From NCBI GenBank assembly GCA_942490995.1, contig CALOBG010000036.1, positions 62,001 through 126,000 on the forward strand: a stretch of DNA of 64,000 nucleotides. Direction: 5' to 3'. Shown piece after piece: positions 25,929 to 35,141 of the stretch; positions within the stretch are counted from its first letter, which is position 1; every line of letters starts with the position of its first letter. The notes beneath the pieces are model-generated. The model was given only the letters and a program-made list of their open reading frames with translations, searched no databases and was not told the origin of the DNA. This stretch comes from UBA981 sp942490995 (GTDB lineage Bacteria > Pseudomonadota > Gammaproteobacteria > Ga0077536). A program made the translations under genes and the position numbers.

Positions 25929-27565
25929 ATGCAAATAACGACCGCAAAAACGACGCAGTTGCGCCGGTTGCTGGATTCAACCGCTCTCGAGTTTATCCTC
26001 GAAGCGCATAACGGCGTCAGTGCGCGCATCGCTGAAGAGGCCGGCTTCAAGGGTATCTGGGCCAGCGGTCTGGCCTTGTCGGCACAATTCGGCGTACGCG
26101 ATAACAACGAAGCAAGCTGGACCCAGGTCGTCGACATGGTCGAATTCATGGCCGATGTCACCAGCGTTCCGATCCTCCTCGATGGCGACACCGGCTACGG
26201 TAATTTCAATAACATGCGGCGCCTGGTGCGCAAGCTTGAACAGCGCGGCATCGCCGGTGTGTGTATCGAGGACAAGCTGTTTCCGAAAACCAACAGTTTC
26301 ATCGACGGCGAACGCCAGGAACTCGCCGACGTCAACGAGTTCTGCGGCAAAATCGCCGCTGGCAAGGACTCCCAGAGCGACGACGATTTTTGTATCGTGG
26401 CGCGGGTCGAAGCCTACATCGCCGGCTGGGATACTGCCGAAGCGCTGCGCCGCGCCGAGGCCTACCGTGCCGCCGGTGCCGACGCCATACTCATCCACAG
26501 CGCCTGGTCGAAGCCCGATCAGATCCTGGAATTCGCCAACGCCTGGGGCGCGCGGGCGCCACTGGTCATTGTGCCGACGAAGTACTACAGCACCCCGACC
26601 GAGGTTTTCCGTCAGGCCGATATCAGCCTCGTTATCTGGGCCAATCACCTGATCCGCAGCGCCGTCAGCGCGATGCAGAAAACCGCACAGCGGATCTTTG
26701 CCGAGCAGAGCCTGACCTCGGTCGAAGACGACGTCGCCAGCGTCAAGGAAATATTCCGCCTGCAGGGTGCTGATGAACTGGCCGAAGCCGAGCGCCGGTA
26801 TTTTCTCACTGGCCGGCGCGCGCCGCGCGCCCTGATCCTGGCCGCGAGTCGCGGCGAGGAACTTGCCGACCTGACCCACGACCGGCCCAAGGTCATGCTG
26901 CCGATCAACGGCAAGCCGCTGCTCAAGCGCCTGGTCGAACGCTGCAAGAAACAGCAGATCGATCAGATCACGGTGGTGGCCGGCTACAAAGCCGATCGCA
27001 TCGACGTCGGCGGCATCGACCTGGTCGTTAACGACAGGTTTGCCAGCACCGGCGAACTCGCCTCACTGGCCTGCGCGCGAGACTCGTTCAACGACGATAT
27101 GGTGGTCATGTACGGGGACCTGATTTTCCGCGGCTACGTGCTGCGCGGATTGCTGGAATCGGACCGCGAACTGACTATCGTGGTCGATTCGCAGGCCGCG
27201 CTGCGCGACTCCAGCGGCAGCCCGGACTACGCCTGGTGTTCGGCCGCGGACGACCGTTCACTGTGGGGTCAGGACGTAGTCCTCGAGCACATCAGCGACG
27301 ACGCCGCGAACGCCGGTCGCGCCCCGGACGGGCGCTGGATCGGCATGTTCGGCACACGCGAACGCGGTCGCCTGTGGCTCGAAGAGGCACTGACGAGCTG
27401 GCGGCAGGCGCCGATTTCGCCGAGCTCGGGATCAACGATCTGCTTAACCACATCGTCACGCAGGGCCACCCGATCCGGGTCATCTACATCCACGGCCACT
27501 GGCTCGACGTCAATTCGCTGGGCGACCTGGAACACGCCGGCGTGTTTACCGCCGGTCAATCCTGA
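25929..27565 (+). CDS. Phosphoenolpyruvate mutase fused to PntC-like cytidylyltransferase (one frameshift)
   Basis: A bifunctional protein of about 545 residues once a single-base deletion near 27405–27412 is allowed for. Residues 1–290 are phosphoenolpyruvate mutase, which makes phosphonopyruvate, the entry step to C–P compounds. The diagnostic mutase motif EDKLFPKTNS is at about 117–126, and LLDGDTGYGN at about 82–91. Residues 300–545 are a nucleotidyltransferase with DRPKVMLPINGKPLLKRLVE and VVMYGDLIF; after the shift the frame resumes with GADFAELGINDLLN. PepM–PntC fusions make phosphonopyruvate and CMP-aminoethylphosphonate (family knowledge). The ATG at 25929 sits 1 bp after the previous stop. 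Confidence 0.88.
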
Positions 27566-27580
27566 GACCGCCCCGCATCG

Positions 27581-28747
27581 ATGATCCACGCACGCGAATT
27601 TGTCGAAGCCGCACGCGCGCACGGCTTTGAATGGTACGCGGGCGTACCCTGTTCGTTCCTGACGCCGTTCATCAATTACGTCATCGACGATCCGGCTTTG
27701 AAATACGTCAGCGCCGCTAACGAGGGCGATGCCGTGGCGCTCGCGGCCGGCGCGACGATCGGCGGCAAACGCGCAGTGGCGATGATGCAGAACTCGGGTC
27801 TCGGCAATGCGGTCAGCCCGCTGACCTCGCTCACCTACACGTTTCAGATCCCGTTGCTGGTGATCTGTACGCATCGTGGTGCGCCGGGGGTCAACGACGA
27901 GCCGCAACACGAGCTGATGGGGCACGATCACCGGGCACCCTGTTCGAAACCATGGCGGTGCCGTGGTCGGAGTTCCCGCGTGAACAGGCCGCCGATATCG
28001 GCGAGCGCTCCAACGTGTCGATCAGTATTTCGCAGCCAAGCTCGCGCCCTACGCACTGGTCATGCGCAAGGGCACCTGCGAACCGTATCCCGCTGACCGC
28101 CCGCGAGCAAACCGGCGCGCGCGCGCCCGCATGCAACCGCGCGGGCGCGGTTTCAGCCGCTGCCGGCGCACGGCCAGTCGCGTCACGAGGTATTGAGCGC
28201 GCTGGTCGCGAACTGACCGATCCCGGCGCGACGGTGGTGATCGCGACCACTGGGCTTCAGCGGGCGCGAGCTGTATGCGCTCGACGACCGCCCCAACCAT
28301 CTGTACATGGTCGGTTCGATGGGCTGCGCCTCGTCACTGGCGCTAGGCCTGGCGCTCGCGCGCCCCGATCTGCGCGTCGTGGTGCTCGACGGTGACGGCG
28401 CGGCGCTGATGCGCATGGGCAACTTCGCAACCATCGGCGCCTACCCGGCGGCGAACCTCGTTCACGTGTTGCTCGACAACGAAGCGCACGACTCGACCGG
28501 CGCTCAGGCCACCGTCAGTGCAAGTGTCGATTTTGCTGCCGTCGCGGCCGCCTGCGCTTATCCCGAGGTGTGGCGCAGCGACAACCCCGACGACCTCGAA
28601 GCGGTATTCAATACCGCACCCGGTCGCGGACCGCGCTTCGTACACATGAAAATCCGCACCGGCACGCTTGACGATCTGCCGCGCCCGGCGATCACGCCGG
28701 CCGCGGTACTCGATCGATTGATGCGCCATATTGGGTCCAAACCGTGA
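27581..28747 (+). CDS. Phosphonopyruvate decarboxylase, broken by at least seven indels
   Basis: A thiamine-diphosphate enzyme that converts phosphonopyruvate to phosphonoacetaldehyde, the irreversible step of phosphonate synthesis. The N-terminal part reads WYAGVPCSFLTPFINYVIDD with AANEGDAVALAAG. The C-terminal part has the TPP motif VVLDGDGAALMRMGNFATIG and LLDNEAHDSTGAQ. Between about 27918 and 28260 the frame changes at roughly 27922(+), 27931(+), 28009(−), 28080(+), 28100–28160(+), 28212(−) and 28257(+). Protein-like sequence continues across every change, and the net shift restores 387 codons, the normal family length. This suggests sequencing error more than decay. It is 15 bp after pepM and overlaps phnW by GTGA. 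Confidence 0.82.
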
Positions 28748-29833
28748 AAACCATCCTTCTCAATCCAGGCCCGGTGACGTTGAGTGCAGCGGTACGCGCG
28801 GCGCTGGCGAATCCTGATCTGTGCCACCGCGAACCCGAGTTCGCCGCTCTGCAGGACGGGCTGCGCAGCAAACTGCTGGACGTCTACGACTGCGCCGACG
28901 AGCAGTGGGCCGCGATCCTGCTGACCGGCTCCGGCACCGCCGCGGTGGAAGCCATGCTCACCAGCTGTGTGCCAGCCAGCGGACGCCTGCTGGTGGTCGA
29001 AAACGGTGTCTACGGCGAACGCATGCGCCGCATCGCGGTGCCTATGGCATCGCGCATACACGTGTCAGCGGCAGCCCTGGCAGGCGCCGCGATCGATTAC
29101 GCCCGGCGTGCGCCGACGTGCACTCGCCGACGGCGACTTCACCCACGTCGCGGTGGTCCATCACGAAACCACCACCGGGCGCCTCAACGATCTCGACGCC
29201 GTCGCTGCGGCGTGCCGCGCCACGGGCGCCCGCCTGCTGATTGACACCGTGTCGAGCTTAGGCGCCGAAGCTATCGATTTTGGCGCGTGGCCTCTCGACG
29301 CCTGCGCCGCGACCGCCAACAAATGCCTGCACGGCGTCCCGGGTACCGCCTTCGTTATTGCCGCGCGCGCGGCGATCACGGCGGCGGGCAGCACGCCACG
29401 CTCGGTGTACCTCGACCTGGCCAGCTACCTGACGGCCCAGGATCAGCACGGCACACCGTTCACGCAATCCGTGCAGACCTTCTACGCGCTGGACGCCGCC
29501 CTCGACGAGTTTTACGCCGCCGGTGGCTGGCGCGCCCGCCAGCAGCTGTTCATCGAACGCATGACCGCCATCGACCAGACACTGCTCAGCCTCGGCGTGC
29601 CACCGCTGCTCGAAGCCGGCGCAAGTTCGTGTGTCCTGCACGCCTATGATTTACCGTCGACGCACACCTACGCCGCGCTGCACGACGCCCTCAAAGCGCG
29701 TGGATTCATTATTTATGCGGGTCAGGGCAGATTGTCGGAATCAGTATTCCGCATCTCGGCGATGGGCGACATCGACAGCGACGCTATGGGGCGACTCAAA
29801 GCCGCGTTCAGCGAGATCCTGCGGCCGGCCTGA
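28744..29833 (+). CDS. phnW: 2-aminoethylphosphonate:pyruvate transaminase (one frameshift)
   Basis: A PLP-dependent class V aminotransferase that interconverts phosphonoacetaldehyde and 2-aminoethylphosphonate; at the end of a biosynthetic operon it forms AEP. The start MKTILLNPGPVTLSAAV is typical. LLTGSGTAAVEAML (about 58–71) binds the cofactor phosphate, HHETTTGRLNDL is conserved, and the PLP Lys lies in TANKCLHGVPG. The frame shifts by a 1-base insertion around 29107–29118; corrected length is 362 residues, normal for PhnW. The GTG start overlaps ppd. It is convergent with dxs, with 20 bp between stop codons. Confidence 0.87.
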
Positions 29834-29853
29834 GTCGCGGGGCAGCGGCCGCG

Positions 29854-31751
29854 TCAGCTCAGGCGCGCCGTACCGTCGGCGTTGCGGTCGTCGAGCCAGG
29901 CCATGCGCTCGGCGCACGAAGCGCTCGAAAGCGTCCGCGGTGAGACCGGCATCGCGCAGCATATCGTCGCGCGAACCGTGCTGAATGAGACGATCGGGCA
30001 GGCCGTAATTGGCGAGGCGAACGTTCATGCCGGCAGCGGCCAGGCACTCGTTGACCGCACTGCCGGCGCCGCCGGCGATGACGTTCTCGTCGATGGTGAC
30101 CAGCAGGTCGTGGCTGGCGGCGAGTTCAGCACCAGGGCCTCGTCGAGCGGCTTGATGAAGCGCATGTTCACCACCGTGGCATCGAGCGTTCGCCGCTTCG
30201 AGTGCGGTGTCGAGCATCGGGCCGAAGGCCAGGATCGCGAGCCGCGCGCCGCGCCGGCGCACTTCGGCCTTGCCGAGCGGCAATGCGCCTGCATGTCCTG
30301 CGCTGGCCACCCGGACCGCCACCGCGGGGGTAGCGCACCGCGGCCGGGCCGTCGAGCGTGTAGCCGGTGTAGAGCATCTGGCGGCATTCATTTTCGTCAG
30401 ACGGCACCATCACCGTCATGTTTGGCAGGCAGCGCAGAAACGAAATATCGTAACTGCCATTGTGGGTGGGGCCGTCGGCGCCGACCAGCCCGGCGCGATC
30501 GAGCGCGAACAGCACCGGCAGGTTCTGATTGGCGACGTCATGGATGACCTGGTCGTAACCGCGCTGCAGAAACGTCGAGTAAATCGCGACTACCGGTTTC
30601 AGGCCGTCGCAAGCCATGCCGGCAGCAACGTTGACGCTGTGTTGTTCCGCGATCGCGACGTCAAAATAACGGTCAGGATATTCGTTCTCGAAACGCACCA
30701 GCCCCGAACCTTCGCGCATCGCCGGGGTAATCGCGACCAGACGACGGTCGCGTGCCGCCATATCGCACACCCAGGTGCCAAAAATCTCGCTATAGGTCGG
30801 CGCTTTCTTTTTTTCCGATGCCACGATGCCGACCCCGGGATCAAACGCGCTGACGCCGTGATACTTGACCGGATCTGCTTCCGCCGGCGCGTAACCTTTG
30901 CCTTTCTTGGTGATCACGTGCAGCAGCTGCGGTCCGCGCAGCTCACGGATATTTTTCAGCGTACTCAGCACCGCCGGCAGGTCATGGCCATCGATGGGGC
31001 CGATGTAATTGAAACCGAATTCCTCGAACAGCGTGCCAGGTACGATCAGACCCTTGACGTGCTCTTCCGCGCGCCGCGCGAGTTCCCACATCGGCGGCAT
31101 CTGGGAAAGGACTTTCTTGCTGCCTTCGCGAACCGTCGTATAAAGCTTGCCCGAAAGTATCTGGGCGAAACGGCTCGACAGCGCGCCGACATTCGGTGAG
31201 ATCGACATGTTGTTGTCGTTCAGCACGACCAGCAGATCGGTATCCAGATCACCGGCATGGTTGAGTGCTTCGAAAGCCAGCCCGGCAGTCATTGCGCCAT
31301 CGCCGATCACCGCCACCGCCCGCCGCGACGAGCCGTTCAGACGCGCCGCGATAGCCATCCCGAGCGCGGCGCTGATCGAGGTGCTCGAGTGGCCGACGCC
31401 GAAGGTATCGTAGGGGCTTTCTTCACGCTTCGGAAACGGCGCCAGTCCCTGCCACTGACGAATCGTGTGCAGACGGTCTTTGCGGCCGGTCAGGATCTTG
31501 TGCGGATAGGCCTGATGACCAACGTCCCATACGATGCGATCCTCAGGCGTGTTGTACAGATAATGCAACGCGACCGTCAGCTCGACCGATCCGAGCCCGG
31601 ATGCGAAATGGCCGCCGCTCCTGCTCACCGAATCAAGCAGGAAGGCGCGGACTTCGGCAGCGAGTTGCACCAGGCTCGATTCCGGCAGTGCACGTACGTC
31701 AGCCGGCGAGTCGATAGTATCGAGCAGAGGATAGGTCGGTAGATCGGACAT
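29854..31751 (-). CDS. dxs: 1-deoxy-D-xylulose-5-phosphate synthase, C-terminal end frameshifted
   Basis: Dxs makes DXP from pyruvate and glyceraldehyde 3-phosphate, the first step of the MEP isoprenoid pathway that feeds squalene. The N-terminal part is intact: SRSGGHFASGLGSVELTVAL, AVIGDGAMTAGLAFEA (TPP binding) and the transketolase core VAIAEQHSVNVAAGMACDG. After VRYPRGGGPG the frame changes about four times: near 30325(+), 30190(+), 30130(−) and 29915(+). Conserved C-terminal text (ATVVNMRFIKPLDEALVL, VTIDENVIAGGAGSAVNECL) is still readable. Correcting these gives 631 codons ending at 29854, the expected length. It shares a 283-bp divergent region with hpnH. Confidence 0.88.
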
Positions 31752-32034
31752 CAGTTGTGCTTGCTCTCCAGCGCCGCGGGCCGCACGGCGGACCGTGGAT
31801 TATGATGAGCGCTATCGGGCCTTGCAAGTTGGGCTGCGGACTTTACGCAACACGTTTCGACGACCTCGATAGCGCCATTTTCACAGTCCTCGCCAGGCGC
31901 CGTCAGAGCTCCCGTCACGCCCGTCGGGGCTGTACTTTTTACCCCTCTTCCAGTATCGTACCGCGCCATTGTGGTATAGACCGCAATTAATTGAAACTCA
32001 AAAAGAATTTCCATTCATTCGTTAGGGAATAAGC
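31752..32034. promoter_or_regulatory. Divergent intergenic region of dxs and hpnH
   Basis: A 283-bp spacer that must hold both promoters. The hpnH-proximal 100 bp is AT-rich for this genome, with candidate elements TTGAAA at 31991 and GGTATAGA near 31974 but no good paired −35/−10. GTTAGGGAATAAGC provides the hpnH ribosome-binding site. No riboswitch fold was recognised by eye. Confidence 0.35.
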
Positions 32035-33162
32035 ATGGGCGTTCCGCTAATCCAGCAGTACCGTGTCGGTCGCTATATCCTCGGCCAGAAACTGAAACGT
32101 AATCCGCGTTATCCGCTGGTGCTGATGCTTGAACCGTTGTTTCGCTGCAACCTCGCCTGCGCCGGCTGCGGCAAGATTGATTACCCGGATGAGATCCTCG
32201 ACAAGCGACTCAGCTACGACCAGTGCATGGAAGCGGTTGACGAATGCGGCGCGCCGATCGTTTCGATCGCCGGCGGCGAACCGCTGATCCACAAAGAGAT
32301 GCCGCGCATTGTGCGCGGCTATACCGAGCGCAAGAAGTTCGTTTACCTGTGCACCAACGCGCTGCTGCTCGACCGCAACATGGACGACTACCAGCCGTCC
32401 CCGTACCTGACCTTCTCGGTACACCTCGACGGCAATCGCGACCGCCACGATGCTTCGGTATGCCGCGACGGGGTTTTCGACAAATGTGTCGAGGTGATCA
32501 GGAAAGCACTTGGCCGCGGCTTCCGGGTGACCGTCAACTGCACCCTGTTCCAGAACGAGGCCGCCGCTGAAGTGGCCGAATTCATGGACGCCATGATGGC
32601 GCTGGGGGTCGAGGGCGTAACCATCTCGCCCGGCTACTGGTACGAACGCGCGCCACGCCAGGACGTGTTTCTCAAGCGCCTGGGCAGCAAACGTCTGTTC
32701 CGACAGATATTCGAACTCGGCCGCGGACGCAAATGGCGTTTTAACCAGTCGAGCCTGTACCTCGATTTCCTGGCCGGCAATCAAACTTACCACTGCACGC
32801 CGTGGGGTAACCCGACGCGCAATGTGTTCGGCTGGCAGAAGCCGTGTTACCTGCTGGTTGGCGAGGGTTATGCCGCGACCTTCAAGGAACTCATCGAAGA
32901 AACGCAGTGGGACAAATACGGCACCGGCGTCAATCCCAAGTGCGCCGATTGCATGGTCCACTCCGGCTACGAGGCGACCGCGGTCAATGACACCGTCAGC
33001 CACCCGTTGAAGGCGCTCAAGGTGTTTCTGCGCGGTCCGCGCACGCAGGGTCAGATGGCCGACGAAGTGCCGTTCCATTACGAAGACGATCCGACCACGA
33101 AACCGCGCCTGGTGGCCGAAACCACGGCCAGCGGCAGCTGCGGCAAACAACGCGTCGCCTGA
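32035..33162 (+). CDS. hpnH: Adenosyl-hopene transferase HpnH (radical SAM)
   Basis: A 375-residue radical SAM enzyme that joins the adenosyl radical to hopene, the first step in making C35 extended hopanoids. The [4Fe-4S] cluster motif Cx3Cx2C is in LFRCNLACAGCGKIDYP at about residues 36–52; SIAGGEPLIHKEM follows near 80 as the GGE motif. The N-terminal MGVPLIQQYRVGRYILGQKL and the C-terminal PKCADCMVHSGYEATAV with further Cys residues match HpnH. Length is normal. The start follows AGGGAATAAGC. It leads the hpnH–hpnB–hpnM–mlaA run. Confidence 0.95.
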   Translation: MGVPLIQQYRVGRYILGQKLKRNPRYPLVLMLEPLFRCNLACAGCGKIDYPDEILDKRLSYDQCMEAVDECGAPIVSIAGGEPLIHKEMPRIVRGYTERKKFVYLCTNALLLDRNMDDYQPSPYLTFSVHLDGNRDRHDASVCRDGVFDKCVEVIRKALGRGFRVTVNCTLFQNEAAAEVAEFMDAMMALGVEGVTISPGYWYERAPRQDVFLKRLGSKRLFRQIFELGRGRKWRFNQSSLYLDFLAGNQTYHCTPWGNPTRNVFGWQKPCYLLVGEGYAATFKELIEETQWDKYGTGVNPKCADCMVHSGYEATAVNDTVSHPLKALKVFLRGPRTQGQMADEVPFHYEDDPTTKPRLVAETTASGSCGKQRVA

Positions 33163-33219
33163 GTCCGGCCCGGTCCTGACGGCGGACCTGGCCGCAGCCC
33201 TCGGCGGCGCCCGCACCCG

Positions 33220-34341
33220 GTGTTTACCCTGAGCTGCATTGCGGCACTGATGTGGCTCGGGCTGCTGTGTGTGCCGTGGCGACCCTGGTCGACTCGCGAA
33301 CAGCTGCACGTGCCGCCCGCACCCGGCGTTGCACCCGCGGACCTCGGCGCGGTGACGGTGTTGATCCCGGCCCGCGACGAGGCCAGGTGCATTGCCGAAA
33401 CGCTGGCGGCGGTGGCCGCGCAGGGGCCAATCGCGGCCATCATCCTGATCGATGATCAAAGCAGTGACGATACCGCGGCCGTGGCCGCCGCCGTCGAACT
33501 CGAAGCACTTACCATCGTTCAGGGCAGCACCCCGCCGCCGGGCTGGAGCGGCAAGCTGTGGGCGCTGCAGCAGGGCTACGAACGTGCAAACACGCCGCTG
33601 CTGCTCCTGCTCGACGCCGATATCGAACTGCAACCCGGCACCCTCAGCGCGCTATGCGCGCGCCAGCGTGACGAGCGCCTCGCCCTGGTCTCGGTAATGG
33701 CCAGCCTGCATATGCATTCGGCGCTGGAACGTTTGCTGCTGCCGCCGTTTATCTACTTTTTCAAGCTGATTTACCCCTTCGCGCTGGCCAATGACCCCGC
33801 TTCACGCGTGGCCGCGGCAGCCGGCGGCTGCATTTTGATCGAGAAAGCGCGCCTCGATTCAGTCGGCGGTTTCAGCGCCCTGCACGACGCGATCATTGAT
33901 GACTGCTCGCTGGCCGGCATCGTCAAGCGCAGCGGCGGGCGCACCTGGCTGGGCCTGAGTCATGCCGTGCGCGCCATCCGACCGTATTCCGGCCTCGGCG
34001 AAATCTGGAACATGGTGGCGCGCTCCGCCTTCACCCAACTACACTACTCGCTGGTGCTGTTGCTGACCTGCTCGGCCCTGCTGCTGGTGAGCTTCGTCGT
34101 GCCCGTGCTGGCCCTGGGCAGCGGCGGAGCGGAAACTGCGCTCGGCATCACAGCGCTGTTTGCGATGGGTCTCACGTACCTGCCTACGCTGCGTTATTAC
34201 AATCTGCCGCTGGTATGGAGCCTGACGCTGCCACTGGCAGCCGGCCTGTTTCTGGCCATGACCTGGCATTCAGCGCTGCGCTACTGGTCAGGTGAACGCA
34301 GCCGCTGGAAAAATCGCAGTTACCAGCGCGAAGTGACGTAG
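33220..34341 (+). CDS. hpnB: Hopene-associated glycosyltransferase HpnB
   Basis: A 373-residue membrane-anchored GT2-family glycosyltransferase. An N-terminal helix (about 1–20) is followed by the GT-A domain: VTVLIPARDEARCIAETL (about 45–62), IILIDDQSSDDT (about 73–84), STPPPGWSGKLWALQQG and LLLLDADIEL with the DxD-type metal site (about 127–136). AAAAGGCILIEKARLD and AIIDDCSLAGIVKRSGGRTW are strongly HpnB-like. Several hydrophobic helices close the protein. The sugar donor and acceptor are unproved for HpnB. The GTG at 33220 lacks a clear ribosome-binding site; an ATG about 10 codons on is possible. Confidence 0.9.
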   Translation: MFTLSCIAALMWLGLLCVPWRPWSTREQLHVPPAPGVAPADLGAVTVLIPARDEARCIAETLAAVAAQGPIAAIILIDDQSSDDTAAVAAAVELEALTIVQGSTPPPGWSGKLWALQQGYERANTPLLLLLDADIELQPGTLSALCARQRDERLALVSVMASLHMHSALERLLLPPFIYFFKLIYPFALANDPASRVAAAAGGCILIEKARLDSVGGFSALHDAIIDDCSLAGIVKRSGGRTWLGLSHAVRAIRPYSGLGEIWNMVARSAFTQLHYSLVLLLTCSALLLVSFVVPVLALGSGGAETALGITALFAMGLTYLPTLRYYNLPLVWSLTLPLAAGLFLAMTWHSALRYWSGERSRWKNRSYQREVT

Positions 34342-34459
34342 GCTGGACGGCTGCCGGGAACTCGCAGCCTTGACGGGACTCGGACCTGCGGTGGGCCTGG
34401 GGATCGCGACGATATAACGGCCGGTTCTGCTGCTGCGAATTGAATCAGGAATAAACGAA

Positions 34460-35053
34460 TTGAAAAATCTCATTGCCGCTTTCGTGATGACGCTTCTGGT
34501 GTTCCCCAATCCGCTCGCCGCCGAGGCGCCGCAGGCGGTCGTCGAGCGCCTGCATACGGTCCTGCTCGAGGCCATGCGTGACGCCGACAAGCTCGGTTTC
34601 AGCGGGCGCGCCGGGCTGATCCGCCCGGTGGTGGATTCGAGTTTCGATTTCGCGACCATCGCGCGGATTGTGACCGGGCGGGCCTGGAAGGCGAGCAGTA
34701 GCGACCAGCAGGCGGCGTTTATCGAGGTTTTCAGGGACCTGTCCACGGCCACCTACGCGAGTAATTTTTCCGGTTTTGACGGCGAAAGCTTCGTCACCAC
34801 GGGCAGCGAACAAGCGCGCGGCTCGGTTATCGTGAAAACCAATCTGGTCAAGGCCGACGGCGAGGAAATCCCCCTCAATTACATGTTGCGCGAGAGCAAC
34901 GGTCGCTGGCTGATCGTGAACGTGATTGCCCAGGGAGTCTCGGATCTGTCGTTAAAGCGCGCCGAGTATACGGCCGTTATCAAGTCCGAAGGCTTTGATT
35001 CGCTGGTCGATCGGCTCCGCGGCAAGGTTAAGGAAACTAACCAGGCACGGTGA
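34460..35053 (+). CDS. hpnM: HpnM/MlaC-type phospholipid-binding protein (Ttg2D family)
   Basis: A 197-residue periplasmic lipid-binding protein of the MlaC/Ttg2D/HpnM family. It has a signal peptide (MKNLIAAFVMTLLVFPNPLAA, cleaved about residue 21) and the MlaC fold with DFATIARIVTGRAWKASSSD (about 64–83) and NYMLRESNGRWLIVNVIAQGVSD near 140–162. These proteins ferry lipids between inner- and outer-membrane complexes. It lies between hpnB and mlaA, so it may serve hopanoid or phospholipid traffic. The start is a TTG at 34460 with CAGGA upstream; the signal peptide begins there. Confidence 0.86.
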   Translation: MKNLIAAFVMTLLVFPNPLAAEAPQAVVERLHTVLLEAMRDADKLGFSGRAGLIRPVVDSSFDFATIARIVTGRAWKASSSDQQAAFIEVFRDLSTATYASNFSGFDGESFVTTGSEQARGSVIVKTNLVKADGEEIPLNYMLRESNGRWLIVNVIAQGVSDLSLKRAEYTAVIKSEGFDSLVDRLRGKVKETNQAR

Positions 35054-35141
35054 ACCAGCCGACGTTTCCATATAGTGCGAAGCAGCAACAATTATGGCAA
35101 AATTGCCGCCCAATAATCACCTATCCCGCGGAATAACCAAC

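Noticed and set aside
27581..28747. Calling ppd a true pseudogene
   Set aside because: All lesions are 1-base indels with conserved protein text between them and a net in-frame length; error is more likely, though not proved.
28744..29833. PhnW as a hopanoid aminotransferase (HpnO-like)
   Set aside because: HpnO belongs to a different aminotransferase class; the TANKCLHGVPG site and the coupling to ppd fit AEP transaminase.
32047..33633. A 528-codon open frame antisense to hpnH and hpnB
   Set aside because: Low-complexity mirror of two motif-rich genes.
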